NCBI RefSeq assembly: GCF_008831545.1 | Contig: NZ_CP044523.1 | Coordinates: 1,798,001 to 1,862,000 of the forward strand | DNA: 64,000 nucleotides | DNA from: Halorussus halophilus | GTDB taxonomy: Archaea; Halobacteriota; Halobacteria; Halobacteriales; Haladaptataceae | Direction: 5' to 3' | Part shown: piece after piece, positions 18,070-26,612 of the stretch | How the letters are laid out: each line of letters opens with the position of its first letter | Position numbering within the stretch: position 1 is the stretch's first letter | The notes under the pieces: generated by a model | Told to the model about the DNA's origin: nothing | Databases searched by the model: none | The model's input: only the letters and a program-made list of their open reading frames with translations | Program-made: the position numbers and the translations under genes

Positions 18070-18114
18070 GGTGGCAGGGCCGCGAAGCGGCCCGTTGCCA
18101 CCCGAGCGGAAAAA
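18070..18114. terminator. Bulged hairpin with A/T tract facing menB
   Basis: Two 7-bp stems (GGTGGCA with TGCCACC, GGGCCGC with GCGGCCC) form one hairpin with a GAA loop and a small bulge. Six A at 18109-18114 read as a T-tract on the minus strand. It may terminate the menB transcript from the opposite side, making the spacer bidirectional. Confidence 0.4.
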
Positions 18115-18123
18115 AGGCCGGTC

Positions 18124-19017
<894 letters not shown>

Positions 19018-19395
19018 GTGTCGGGGTCCGGACGGAGCGCGCAAAAAGATTCCTCGTTCACGACGAGGAGGAATTTCTATCGAGAACGTAGCTGTCTCGA
19101 AAGTCGTGATTGGTTCACCACGGTCGATAGATTCCATCACCACTACTGTGACTACTTCGAAAGCCCCGGCCCGCTCGCGGTCTCCCGACGACATATTCGA
19201 CGCTCTCAGCAACGCCCGCGCCGAATAGAGGTCGCCGAACCGACCACGCAAACGCGAGCGGGCCGCCCCTTTCAGTCCCACCCGTAGTGAAATCCAGAGA
19301 GGCGATACTGGTAGTTTGAGTAGCCACCGAGACCATCAGGTCGCTTCCCTTCCGGGGCGAAAACTTACTTGCGGGCACGTTCCGTGGGTATCGGC
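19018..19395. other. Intergenic region between menB and the aminotransferase
   Basis: These 378 bp contain the promoters of two divergent genes. A short plus-strand frame ends SPDDIFDALSNARAE before a stop at about 19228. This looks like the opening of a haloarchaeal DUF7344-type HTH domain, and may be a gene remnant. Nothing else is recognisable. Confidence 0.4.
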
Positions 19396-20577
19396 ATGAC
19401 AGAGACTACCGAGACTGCCCGGCGACTCGCCGACCGGGTGGACAACCTCGAACGCTCGACGATTCGGGTGATGTTCGGTCTCGCCGAGAAAGCGGAGGGT
19501 GATATCGTCCGACTCGAAGTGGGCGAACCGGACTTCGACACGCCCGGCCACGTCATCGACGCCGCCGCGGAGGCCGCTCGCGCAGGCGAGACCCACTACA
19601 CCGCGAACGCCGGTATCCCAGAACTTCGGGAAGCCATCGCCGAGACGATGGCCCGCGAGAGCGGCGTCGAGGTCGGTCCCGAGCAGGTGACTGTGACGAA
19701 CGGCGCGATGGAAGCATTGTCGCTGGCGACCCTCGCGCTTGCAGGGCCGGGCGACGAAGTGGTCGTTCCCACGCCCGCGTGGCCGAACTACGTCAACCAA
19801 GCACGAATCGCTGGGGCGACTCCAGTGACGGTTCCGCTGGCCTCCGAAACGGGGTTCGACCTCGACCCCGAACGCGTGGTGGACGCTATCGGCGAGGAGA
19901 CTGCGATGGTCATTCTGACGAGTCCGTCGAATCCAACCGGTCGGGTCTACGAGGAGGACGCAATCGAGGAAGTCGTCGCGGCCGCTGCGGCACACGACGC
20001 CTACGTCGTCGCCGACGAGGTGTACGGCCGACTGGTCTACGACCGCGACTTTCGGGGGGTCGCAAGCTACACGGGGTACCCCGAAAACGTGCTAACCGTC
20101 GATTCCTGCTCGAAGACGTATGCGATGACTGGCTGGCGACTCGGATGGCTGGCCGGGCCACAGGAAGTCGTTGACGCGGTGAGCCACATCGGCGAGAGTA
20201 CGACCGCCTGTACGTCGAGCGTGAGCCAATACGCCGCGCTGGCCGCACTGACTGGTCCGCAGGAACCGGTCGCGGAGATGAAGTCCGCGTTCGAAGCACG
20301 TCGCGATTTGGTAGTCGAGCGAATCGCGGAGATTCCCGGTGTCTCCTGTGCGAACCCGGAGGGTGCCTTCTACGCCTTCCTCGACGTGGGCGACCTCCCC
20401 GGAACGAGTTTCGAAGTTGCCAAGAAACTGCTCGAAGAGTACGGCGTCGTCACAGTTCCCGGAGAGGGCTTCGGCGACGCGGGAGCAGGCTATCTTCGAA
20501 TCAGTTTCGCGAACAGCGAGAAGCGCATCGAGACCGGAATAGGCCGCCTCGAAGAGATGGCGCGCGCAGTTCAGTAA
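19396..20577 (+). CDS. Class I/II pyridoxal-phosphate aminotransferase
   Basis: The 393-residue protein has the fold-type I aminotransferase signatures: VGEPDFDTPGHVIDAAAEAA, YTANAGIPELREAI, TSPSNPTGRVYEEDAI, ADEVYGRLVY and the PLP lysine in SCSKTYAMTGWRLGW. An FANSEKRIETGIGRLEEMA end is typical. It probably acts on aspartate or an aromatic or branched amino acid; the specificity cannot be assigned. ATG at 19396 matches the family start. Confidence 0.92.
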   Translation: MTETTETARRLADRVDNLERSTIRVMFGLAEKAEGDIVRLEVGEPDFDTPGHVIDAAAEAARAGETHYTANAGIPELREAIAETMARESGVEVGPEQVTVTNGAMEALSLATLALAGPGDEVVVPTPAWPNYVNQARIAGATPVTVPLASETGFDLDPERVVDAIGEETAMVILTSPSNPTGRVYEEDAIEEVVAAAAAHDAYVVADEVYGRLVYDRDFRGVASYTGYPENVLTVDSCSKTYAMTGWRLGWLAGPQEVVDAVSHIGESTTACTSSVSQYAALAALTGPQEPVAEMKSAFEARRDLVVERIAEIPGVSCANPEGAFYAFLDVGDLPGTSFEVAKKLLEEYGVVTVPGEGFGDAGAGYLRISFANSEKRIETGIGRLEEMARAVQ

Positions 20578-20610
20578 GGGAAACAGAGACGCAGACGTAG
20601 TTCCGGTCTG

Positions 20611-20985
20611 TCACTCTTCCATCGCTTCGAGACACTTGCCGATGAAGGTGTTGTGGATGGCGAACACCTCGCCGTCTAGCGCGACTGCGGTTCCGCTCGT
20701 CTCGTCGTGGGCAAAGTGCATCTCGACTGCGTCCTCGAAACACCGAACCGTGCAGTTCAGCGGCCCGTGTTCGTAGAGGTCCTCTTGATGGGGCTTCTCG
20801 AACGCTTCGAGGCGCACGTCTTGAAGGACTTTCTCCCGTTCGCTGTCGTCGTACTGCTCGGCAACGTCGTCACGGAGATACAGCACGTTCCCCCCGTCGC
20901 TATCGTAGTAGAGAACGCTCCGCAGGTGGTCGCCGACGCGCTGTTTCAGAAAATCGGCCAGTGCTTCGGAGGCGACTTCGCTCAT
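20611..20985 (-). CDS. Conserved haloarchaeal protein, DUF7522-like
   Basis: A 124-residue soluble acidic protein: SEALADFLKQRVGDHLRSVL, then YYDSDGGNVLYLRDDVAEQY, a central helix and a beta-rich C-terminus (DGEVFAIHNTFIGKCLEAME). I associate this pattern with the small haloarchaeal DUF7522 family, often found near signalling genes; the assignment is from memory. Function unknown. Two AT-rich elements precede the ATG. Confidence 0.65.
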   Translation of the reverse strand: MSEVASEALADFLKQRVGDHLRSVLYYDSDGGNVLYLRDDVAEQYDDSEREKVLQDVRLEAFEKPHQEDLYEHGPLNCTVRCFEDAVEMHFAHDETSGTAVALDGEVFAIHNTFIGKCLEAMEE

Positions 20986-21012
20986 TGGGACTCCCTGATA
21001 TTATACTTCCGC

Positions 21013-21022
21013 TATAATTAAT
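21013..21022 (-). promoter_or_regulatory. TATA element of the DUF7522-like gene
   Basis: ATTAATTATA on the minus strand lies 28-37 bp upstream of the ATG at 20985. Confidence 0.45.
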
Positions 21023-21082
21023 CTTGATGATCTGACCAGAATATTAAATAATCTAAGGGAACGATTAGAATTCGAGAGGTGA

Positions 21083-22912
21083 CTACTCGCCGTCTGTCAG
21101 TTCTGCACCGAGTCGCTCGGTCAACTGCTCGCGGAATCGATGGCTCGCTTCGGCGTCGGTGACGACTTCGATGATTTGTGTCCCCTCGCTGGACACCGAC
21201 TGGACGAACGCATCGCGGAAGCCGTCTATCGTCTCGACGCGCTCGAACTCCACGTCGTACAGGTCGCCCGTGGCGTCGAAGTCGAGGCCGTGGGGCGTTC
21301 GGAACTGCTCGGTGAACGGCGGGTCGAACTCCTCTATCGGGAGCATGTGAAAGATGCCGCCGCCGTCGTTGTTGATTTCCACGATGGTCGCGTCCACGCC
21401 GCATCGCGCGACTGCGAGCAGGCCGTTCATGTCGTGGTAGTACGCAACGTCGCCAGTCACGAGGACGAGCGGGTCGTCCGTGGCGCTTCCGGCACCCAAT
21501 GCGGTGCTGGTGATTCCGTCGATGCCGCTCGCCCCGCGGTTGCCAAGCACCGTCACGTCCGCCGCGCGTGGCGCGCCGAACCGGTCGAGGTCCCGAACCG
21601 GCATGCTGTTCGAGACCATCACGGTCGCCGGGTCGGGCGTCTCGTCGGCGACGAGCGAGAGGACGCCACCTTCGAACAGTCGTTCCTCCCGCCCGTCGGC
21701 GACGGCCTCCCAGTAGCGCCCTTCGGCGCGCTCGAAGTGCTCGCGCCACGCCGAGTTTTCGGGGCTCTCCACGCCATCGAATTCGGACGCGACTCGCTCG
21801 GCGAATCGCGTCGGGTCCACAACAAGCAAGTCCGTCGTCGTGTAGGTCGCCTCGCGCCACTCGCCAGCGGGGTCAACGAGGAACTGCCGGGCATCGCTCG
21901 CTTCGAGGTAGTTGCGCAGAACTTTCGAAGTCGGCGACGCCCCGAATCGGACGACGACCTCCGGGTCGGGCCACGCCTCGGAAACCGCGTCGAGGTAGCC
22001 GTCGTAGCCGCCGACGATAGTCGGCCCTGCTTTCTCACCGCTTTGGGGGTGGCCGAACCGATGGCCCGACAGCGGGTCGGCGAGAATCGGGAATCCGGTG
22101 GCGTCCGCGAGGTCCGCGAGTGCGTCTCTATCGGGCGTCGGTGTGTCGGCAGGCCCGACGACGAGGAGTCCGCGCCCGCCCTCCACCGATTCGAGTGCTT
22201 GGCCAACTTCCGAAACGTCGGCCTCCGAGAGTTCGGGAACTCCCTGCGTGGTTCGGACGAACGGGCCGTCTCGCCCCTCAGCAGCGAGCGGATTCGCAGA
22301 CTCGAAGCCCTCCGCTACGTCGTCGGGCACCTCGACCGGTTCCAGCGGTTTGCGGAACGGGACGTTGAGATGAACGGGGCCTGGCGGATTTCCTGTTGCT
22401 TGCACCATCGCTCGCGCCGCGGTGGTCCGGAGATACCGCAGTTTCCGGCCGGTCGCTTCTGGCTCCGCGAGGTCCTTGTACCACCTGACCGAGTCGCCGT
22501 ACAACTTCTCTTGGTCGATGGTCTGGTTCGCCCCGCTGTCGCGCAGTTCCGGGGGTCGGTCGGCCGTCAGGACGACCATCGGGACGCGGGCCTGATTGGC
22601 CTCGATTATTGCGGGGTGGAAGTTCGCGGCGGCAGTTCCCGAGGTGCAGACGAGAGGTGTGGGTTTCCCGGTACGCTTCGCTCGGCCGAGCGCAAAGAAG
22701 GCGGCCGAGCGCTCGTCTAAGTGCGAGAAAATCTCGATTTCGGGGTGCTGCGCGAAGGCGACTGTGAGCGGTGTCGAACGACTACCGGGTGCGATACAGA
22801 CCGCATCGACGCCCTGCTCTGCGAGTTCCGAGACGAGCGTCTCGGCCCAGAGCGTATTTCGATTTGGCGCAGTGTCGCGGTTCGAGGGAGTGTCGCGGTT
22901 GTCGTCCGTCAT
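21083..22912 (-). CDS. menD: SEPHCHC synthase MenD
   Basis: A 609-residue thiamine-diphosphate enzyme. It contains the N-terminal VCIAPGSRSTPLTVAFAQHP and VCTSGTAAANFHPAIIEA, and the ThDP/Mg motif beginning GDVAYYHDMNGLLAV and ending INNDGGGIFHMLP. It condenses isochorismate with 2-oxoglutarate. Its ATG overlaps the menF stop by four bases, so the two are translationally coupled and catalyse successive steps. Confidence 0.96.
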   Translation of the reverse strand: MTDDNRDTPSNRDTAPNRNTLWAETLVSELAEQGVDAVCIAPGSRSTPLTVAFAQHPEIEIFSHLDERSAAFFALGRAKRTGKPTPLVCTSGTAAANFHPAIIEANQARVPMVVLTADRPPELRDSGANQTIDQEKLYGDSVRWYKDLAEPEATGRKLRYLRTTAARAMVQATGNPPGPVHLNVPFRKPLEPVEVPDDVAEGFESANPLAAEGRDGPFVRTTQGVPELSEADVSEVGQALESVEGGRGLLVVGPADTPTPDRDALADLADATGFPILADPLSGHRFGHPQSGEKAGPTIVGGYDGYLDAVSEAWPDPEVVVRFGASPTSKVLRNYLEASDARQFLVDPAGEWREATYTTTDLLVVDPTRFAERVASEFDGVESPENSAWREHFERAEGRYWEAVADGREERLFEGGVLSLVADETPDPATVMVSNSMPVRDLDRFGAPRAADVTVLGNRGASGIDGITSTALGAGSATDDPLVLVTGDVAYYHDMNGLLAVARCGVDATIVEINNDGGGIFHMLPIEEFDPPFTEQFRTPHGLDFDATGDLYDVEFERVETIDGFRDAFVQSVSSEGTQIIEVVTDAEASHRFREQLTERLGAELTDGE

Positions 22913-24252
22913 CGCTCCAACTCGTCTAGAATCGGCCGGTATTTCAACTGTACCTCCTCGTACTCCTCGTCTGGGTCGCTGTCGGCGACGATGCCGTTGC
23001 CCGCGAACAGCGTGACGCGCTCGTCGGCCGCGACGCCAGACCGGATACCGACCGCGAAGGTGCCGTCGCCATCGGCGTCGAACCAGCCGACCGGGGCGGC
23101 GTACCAGCCACGGTCGAAGGTCTCGGTGTCACGAATCGCGCGCAGTGCGTCTTCGGGCGGGAGGCCACCAACTGCCGGGGTCGGGTGGAGTGCCTCCACG
23201 ATGGACAGCACGTGGTCCGACGATTCGAGGTCGGCTTCGATGGGCGTCCAGAGGTGCTGGATGTTCGCCAACTTCCGTACGCGACGGTCGGCGATTCGGA
23301 GGCCGTCGGCTCCTGTGAGGGGAGATAGCTGGTCGCGGATGGCGTCCACGACCAACTCGTGTTCGTGTGCTATCTTCTCGCTGTCGAGGAGACTGTGTTC
23401 CAGTTCGGCGTCCTCCTCCGGAGTTTCGCCGCGGCCGACCGACCCTGCGAGTCCGTCTGCTTCGACGGTCTGGCCGCGAAGCGTGGCGAGTCGTTCCGGC
23501 GTCGCACCGAAGAAGCCCGCGTCGGCAGTCGGTTCGAAGAAGAACCGGAAACAGTCGGGGTACGACTCACCGAGGCGTTCCAGCACGTCAGGAACGGCGG
23601 TTTCCCCGTCTAAATCGACGGCCAGCGCTTGCGCGAGGACGACTTTTTGCAAGTCGTCGTCTTCGATTTTCCTGACTGCCGCCTCGACCTGTTCGGCCCA
23701 CTCCTCGCGGCTCGTGGTCGGTTCCGTGCCGACGACGCCCGGTGGGTCGGTGAATTCGGGGTCGGAGTTCGCAACCAGTTCGTCACGAACAGTTGCGAGT
23801 ACGTCCTCGACGACTTCGGGACTCTCGTCGCGTGCCGAAACCGTGAGCCACGTCTCGCCGTCGGCGCGGATGAGTTGTGTTTGGGGAAGGACGAACTGCG
23901 CGCCCGGGAAGCCGACCCAAGGTGCGCTCGCGCGGTGCTGGTCGTGGAACGCGAAGCCGCCGAACAGTCGCGGGCGAGCGAGTTCGGGACCGTCGTAGCC
24001 GAGGTTCGAGAAGAGATTCTGTGCCCCGTCTCTGACGGCGTCGAACCGGTCGGGACCGTCGGCCGTGATTCGGGCGGCCGTGCCGCTACCGGCGAGTTCC
24101 GGGCCGTACGGACTCGACCAGTAGACGCGCGGGGCGTCTCGGCCGACGAGGAACGCTCGGGCGGTGCGGTCCGGTAGTTTCGTGGTCCGGCTGACGAGGG
24201 TGGAGCCGGTCGCTTCGGCCGACACCTGTCCGTCGCGGGGCGGTGACTCCAT
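22909..24252 (-). CDS. menF: Isochorismate synthase MenF
   Basis: A 447-residue chorismate-utilising enzyme. The C-terminal catalytic part shows GFFGATPERLATLRGQTVEA, AGSVGRGETPEEDAELEHSL, LHPTPAVGGLPPEDALRAIR and GIVADSDPDEEYEEVQLK. These are hallmarks of isochorismate synthases. It opens the menaquinone branch from chorismate. It is the first gene of menF-menD. Confidence 0.94.
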   Translation of the reverse strand: MESPPRDGQVSAEATGSTLVSRTTKLPDRTARAFLVGRDAPRVYWSSPYGPELAGSGTAARITADGPDRFDAVRDGAQNLFSNLGYDGPELARPRLFGGFAFHDQHRASAPWVGFPGAQFVLPQTQLIRADGETWLTVSARDESPEVVEDVLATVRDELVANSDPEFTDPPGVVGTEPTTSREEWAEQVEAAVRKIEDDDLQKVVLAQALAVDLDGETAVPDVLERLGESYPDCFRFFFEPTADAGFFGATPERLATLRGQTVEADGLAGSVGRGETPEEDAELEHSLLDSEKIAHEHELVVDAIRDQLSPLTGADGLRIADRRVRKLANIQHLWTPIEADLESSDHVLSIVEALHPTPAVGGLPPEDALRAIRDTETFDRGWYAAPVGWFDADGDGTFAVGIRSGVAADERVTLFAGNGIVADSDPDEEYEEVQLKYRPILDELER

Positions 24253-24284
24253 TCGTTCGCACTCAGGACCCAGTGACTTTCAGT

Positions 24285-24878
24285 TTAACTATATCGCTCT
24301 TCTTCCCACGGGTTCGCCGTGTTGGAGTAGCCGCGCTTTTCCCAATAGCCTCGTTCCGGTTCGGTGAGGAATTCGACGCCGTCTACCCACTTCGCGCCCT
24401 TGTAAGCGTACTTGTGGGGCGTGACGACCCGGAGCGGGCCACCGTGTTCGGCGGGAAGCGAGTCGCCGTCGAAGTCGTAGACGAACATGACTTCCTCGCG
24501 CATGCAGTCAGAAAGGGGGAGATTCGTCGTGTAGCCGTCGAGCGCAGAGAACATGACGTGGACGGCGTCGTCTTCGACGCCTGCGGCCTCGGCGAGCGTG
24601 GGGAACGTGACGCCGGTGAACTCGCAGTCGAACTTGCTCCAGCCCGTGACGCAGTGGAAGTCCTGCGTTTGCGTCTCGCTGGGGAGGTCGGTGAACTCCG
24701 TCCACGAGAGGTCGAGTTCGTCCTCGACAGCGCCGCCGACTGTGAAGTTCCACGACTCGGGGTCCCAGTCGGGCGTCGAACCCTTCGAAAGGACCGGGAA
24801 CTTGCTCGTCTCGCGCTGGCCCGGCGGGAGTCGTTCGCCGTCGAACTCCTCGTGGAGGTCGGTCACGTCCGTAGTCAT
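24285..24878 (-). CDS. Sulfite oxidase-like molybdopterin oxidoreductase
   Basis: A single-domain molybdenum-cofactor protein of 197 residues. The SKFPVLSKGSTPDWDPESW start, QDFHCVTGWSKFDCEFTGV with the predicted Mo-ligand cysteine, and EHGGPLRVVTPHKYAYKGAK match the oxidoreductase molybdopterin-binding domain. No signal peptide or dimerisation domain is present, so it is predicted to be cytoplasmic. The substrate is unknown; the upstream part of the open frame is not coding. Confidence 0.88.
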   Translation of the reverse strand: MTTDVTDLHEEFDGERLPPGQRETSKFPVLSKGSTPDWDPESWNFTVGGAVEDELDLSWTEFTDLPSETQTQDFHCVTGWSKFDCEFTGVTFPTLAEAAGVEDDAVHVMFSALDGYTTNLPLSDCMREEVMFVYDFDGDSLPAEHGGPLRVVTPHKYAYKGAKWVDGVEFLTEPERGYWEKRGYSNTANPWEEERYS

Positions 24879-25009
24879 GGTCGTGAATCGGCTATCGAGC
24901 GTGGTATGTCTATCGACTGCGGTCGCTGCTGCCGAACTAACCCTGCGTTTCCCCGACGGTAATCTCTCACATCGTTCGGCAATGTAGGGTACCACCAAGT
25001 ACCGACTGA

Positions 25010-25019
25010 ATAACAAAGG
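25010..25019 (+). promoter_or_regulatory. ATAACAAAGG element upstream of the membrane protein
   Basis: The decamer lies 27-36 bp before the ATG at 25046, at the archaeal TATA position. The same element with one more G occurs upstream of both PKD surface-protein genes. Confidence 0.45.
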
Positions 25020-25045
25020 ACGCCGTGGGCTAACCTACGGGTCGC

Positions 25046-25327
25046 ATGTCCACGCAAAAACGACGGACGATGGAAGGTGAGACGAAGGTGGAGGCCGCCG
25101 AGGAGACGGCGACCGACCTGACAGTACTGGCCGCCGCCACCTCCGTCGCGCTCGCGCTACATCAGTTCTTCGTCCGGGGGAACAAAGAACAGGGAATCTT
25201 CATCGGTCTCTGGCCGCCGACTATACTCGCGTTCGCCAGTTACTACAATCAAAAACGTATCGAAGAAGCCGTGAAGTCGGTCGGTCCGAGTCGGATTCGA
25301 AAGTCTCTCGAACAGATGCTGAGCTAA
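25046..25327 (+). CDS. Small conserved membrane protein
   Basis: A 93-residue protein with a charged N-terminus (MSTQKRRTMEGETKVEAAEE) and two hydrophobic segments: DLTVLAAATSVALALHQFFV and GIFIGLWPPTILAFASYY. The C-terminus is basic and helical. A second ATG exists at 25070. Function unknown; it looks like a haloarchaeal core protein of unknown role. Confidence 0.7.
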   Translation: MSTQKRRTMEGETKVEAAEETATDLTVLAAATSVALALHQFFVRGNKEQGIFIGLWPPTILAFASYYNQKRIEEAVKSVGPSRIRKSLEQMLS

Positions 25328-25498
25328 ATCGAGAGACTATCGCCGTTTTTCACTGTCTTACGGCCAGTAATCACAGGTTTCGCCGGTTCTGCCCTGCGGC
25401 CCTGATTGTCACTCCAGTATAATTAGTTCCAAAAATGAGAACTTATCTTCGGTTGAGAAGCCAAAATATTCGCGGGCAGGAATAATCTACCCGTCAGA

Positions 25499-25504
25499 CT
25501 TAAG
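25499..25504 (+). promoter_or_regulatory. TATA element of the RHH gene
   Basis: CTTAAG lies 31-36 bp upstream of the ATG at 25535. Confidence 0.4.
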
Positions 25505-25534
25505 AACACCCCTCCCGAACCCTCGAATGTTCCA

Positions 25535-25753
25535 ATGCCGAAGGTAGAGATAACTATCCCGGAGCATCTCGAAATGCAGATCGCGCAGATGGTGGAGCAG
25601 GGGGAGTTCGTCAACCGAGAGGAGGCGATAGAAGACCTCCTCTCGACCGGTCTGAAAGCCTACAAGACGAGCGGCCCCATGGACGACGACGACCGAGACC
25701 CCGGACTTGAAGACGAAGGGATGATGGGTCACGAAGACGAGTACGTCTTCTAA
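25535..25753 (+). CDS. Ribbon-helix-helix (CopG-like) DNA-binding protein
   Basis: The first 45 residues, MPKVEITIPEHLEMQIAQMV followed by EQGEFVNREEAIEDLLSTGL, form a clear ribbon-helix-helix domain. The tail is acidic (MDDDDRDPGLEDEGMMGHE). Such haloarchaeal proteins are presumed small DNA-binding regulators that dimerise. The gene is single, with a promoter about 31-36 bp upstream. No partner toxin gene is adjacent, so an antitoxin role is not supported. Confidence 0.8.
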   Translation: MPKVEITIPEHLEMQIAQMVEQGEFVNREEAIEDLLSTGLKAYKTSGPMDDDDRDPGLEDEGMMGHEDEYVF

Positions 25754-25786
25754 TCTCCACTGCGTGCCAACCGTTCTCAGAAATCC

Positions 25787-25792
25787 TTAAAC
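25787..25792 (+). promoter_or_regulatory. TATA element of the UPF0058 gene
   Basis: TTAAAC lies 24-29 bp upstream of the ATG at 25816. Confidence 0.5.
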
Positions 25793-25815
25793 CGGACAGT
25801 TCCGTAGCCACAGAC

Positions 25816-26094
25816 ATGCACAAAGACGAACTTCTCGAACTCCACGAGGAGATGGTTCTCATCATGGAGTACTTCCAGCGTCAGGAGAGCGTGAAAGACG
25901 GCCTGTTCGACGAGTACGAACAACTCGACGTGGACCCCTCGCACGTCCACAAGTCCAAGAGCGAACACAAACACGCCGTGTTCGTGCTGGGCAACAAACT
26001 CGCCGTGGCGATGAGTGAAGACGAGTTCAGCGAAGCGGGCCGCATCGGCAAGCGCATGGAAGAACTTGCTGATGATGCTGAGCAGAAGATCTAA
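25816..26094 (+). CDS. UPF0058 family protein
   Basis: A 92-residue helical protein beginning MHKDELLELHEEMVLIMEYF, followed by DEYEQLDVDPSHVHKSKSEH and KHAVFVLGNKLAVAMS. The conserved His residues fit the archaeal UPF0058 family, whose function is unknown. A second member of the family lies at 31204-31527. The hairpin cluster begins just downstream. Confidence 0.88.
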   Translation: MHKDELLELHEEMVLIMEYFQRQESVKDGLFDEYEQLDVDPSHVHKSKSEHKHAVFVLGNKLAVAMSEDEFSEAGRIGKRMEELADDAEQKI

Positions 26095-26147
26095 TTCGAC
26101 CTTTTACTGCGCTCGGTCGGTGGAAGCCGTTGGCTTCCACACGACCT

Positions 26148-26186
26148 CGCTGGCAAAACGTCGATGAAAAGCACGGCGTTACCGCC
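26148..26186 (+). repeat. Left arm of a 39-bp inverted repeat
   Basis: This segment matches the reverse complement of 26475-26513 with two mismatches. It contains the 16-bp core at 26155-26170 in inverse orientation. Together the arms bound a 366-bp hairpin-rich segment. Confidence 0.8.
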
Positions 26187-26397
26187 TCAGTCGCTTGCGA
26201 GTCGGAGGAGCCGACTCGCTGACGCTCCTTCGACGGTTCCTTGGCCCGCTCGCTACGCTCACGGTAGGTTACGGTGTTCAACCGCACAAGGTTAGCCGAG
26301 CGGAACTGGGGGTGGTTTCGGCAAGTGATTTGTGAACTATATCGACATGCGACACTTTCTACCTGCGGTCGAACACAAGTGTCTGTACCGCGAGAGA

Positions 26398-26424
26398 AGC
26401 CAGACGCGCAGAGCGCGTCTGGCT
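26398..26424. repeat. 12-bp perfect hairpin
   Basis: AGCCAGACGCGC and its exact complement are separated by AGA. It lies inside the inverted-repeat element. Confidence 0.8.
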
Positions 26425-26474
26425 GAACGAGCGCGTCCGAGGAACCGTCGGAGACGCGGCGAAGCCGCGTCGTA

Positions 26475-26513
26475 GGCGGTGACGACGTGCTTTTCATCGA
26501 CGTTTTGCCAGCG
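26475..26513 (-). repeat. Right arm of a 39-bp inverted repeat
   Basis: Partner of 26148-26186, containing the 16-bp core at 26491-26506. No obvious target-site duplication is seen outside the arms. Confidence 0.8.
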
Positions 26514-26612
26514 CAGCGTCGCCTTAGGCGACGCAAGCGCAGCAAAAGGTTGAGTAGAAAAGTTGGGGGTTGGCCCGAAAAATATATGGGTGGCTTGTGG
26601 TTTCACCGTAAT

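Larger units (their letters stand above)
26095..26612. other. 518-bp noncoding spacer with hairpin cluster
   Basis: No credible gene lies between the UPF0058 gene and the next CDS. The spacer contains five perfect GC-rich hairpins (26120-26140, 26197-26219, 26398-26424, 26453-26471, 26516-26534) and a long inverted repeat. Reading frames across it translate palindromes and have no protein-like composition. Confidence 0.7.

Noticed and set aside
21140-22720. 526-codon open frame on the plus strand
   Set aside because: It lies opposite menD, whose family motifs are complete. The antisense frame has arginine-rich composition typical of a shadow in GC-rich DNA.
22721-23998. 425-codon open frame on the plus strand
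   Set aside because: Opposite menF; the translation is Ser/Ala/Thr/Arg-rich with no recognisable motif.
25535-25753. Antitoxin of a toxin-antitoxin pair
   Set aside because: The product is an RHH protein but no partner toxin gene is adjacent; the neighbours are independent genes with their own promoters.
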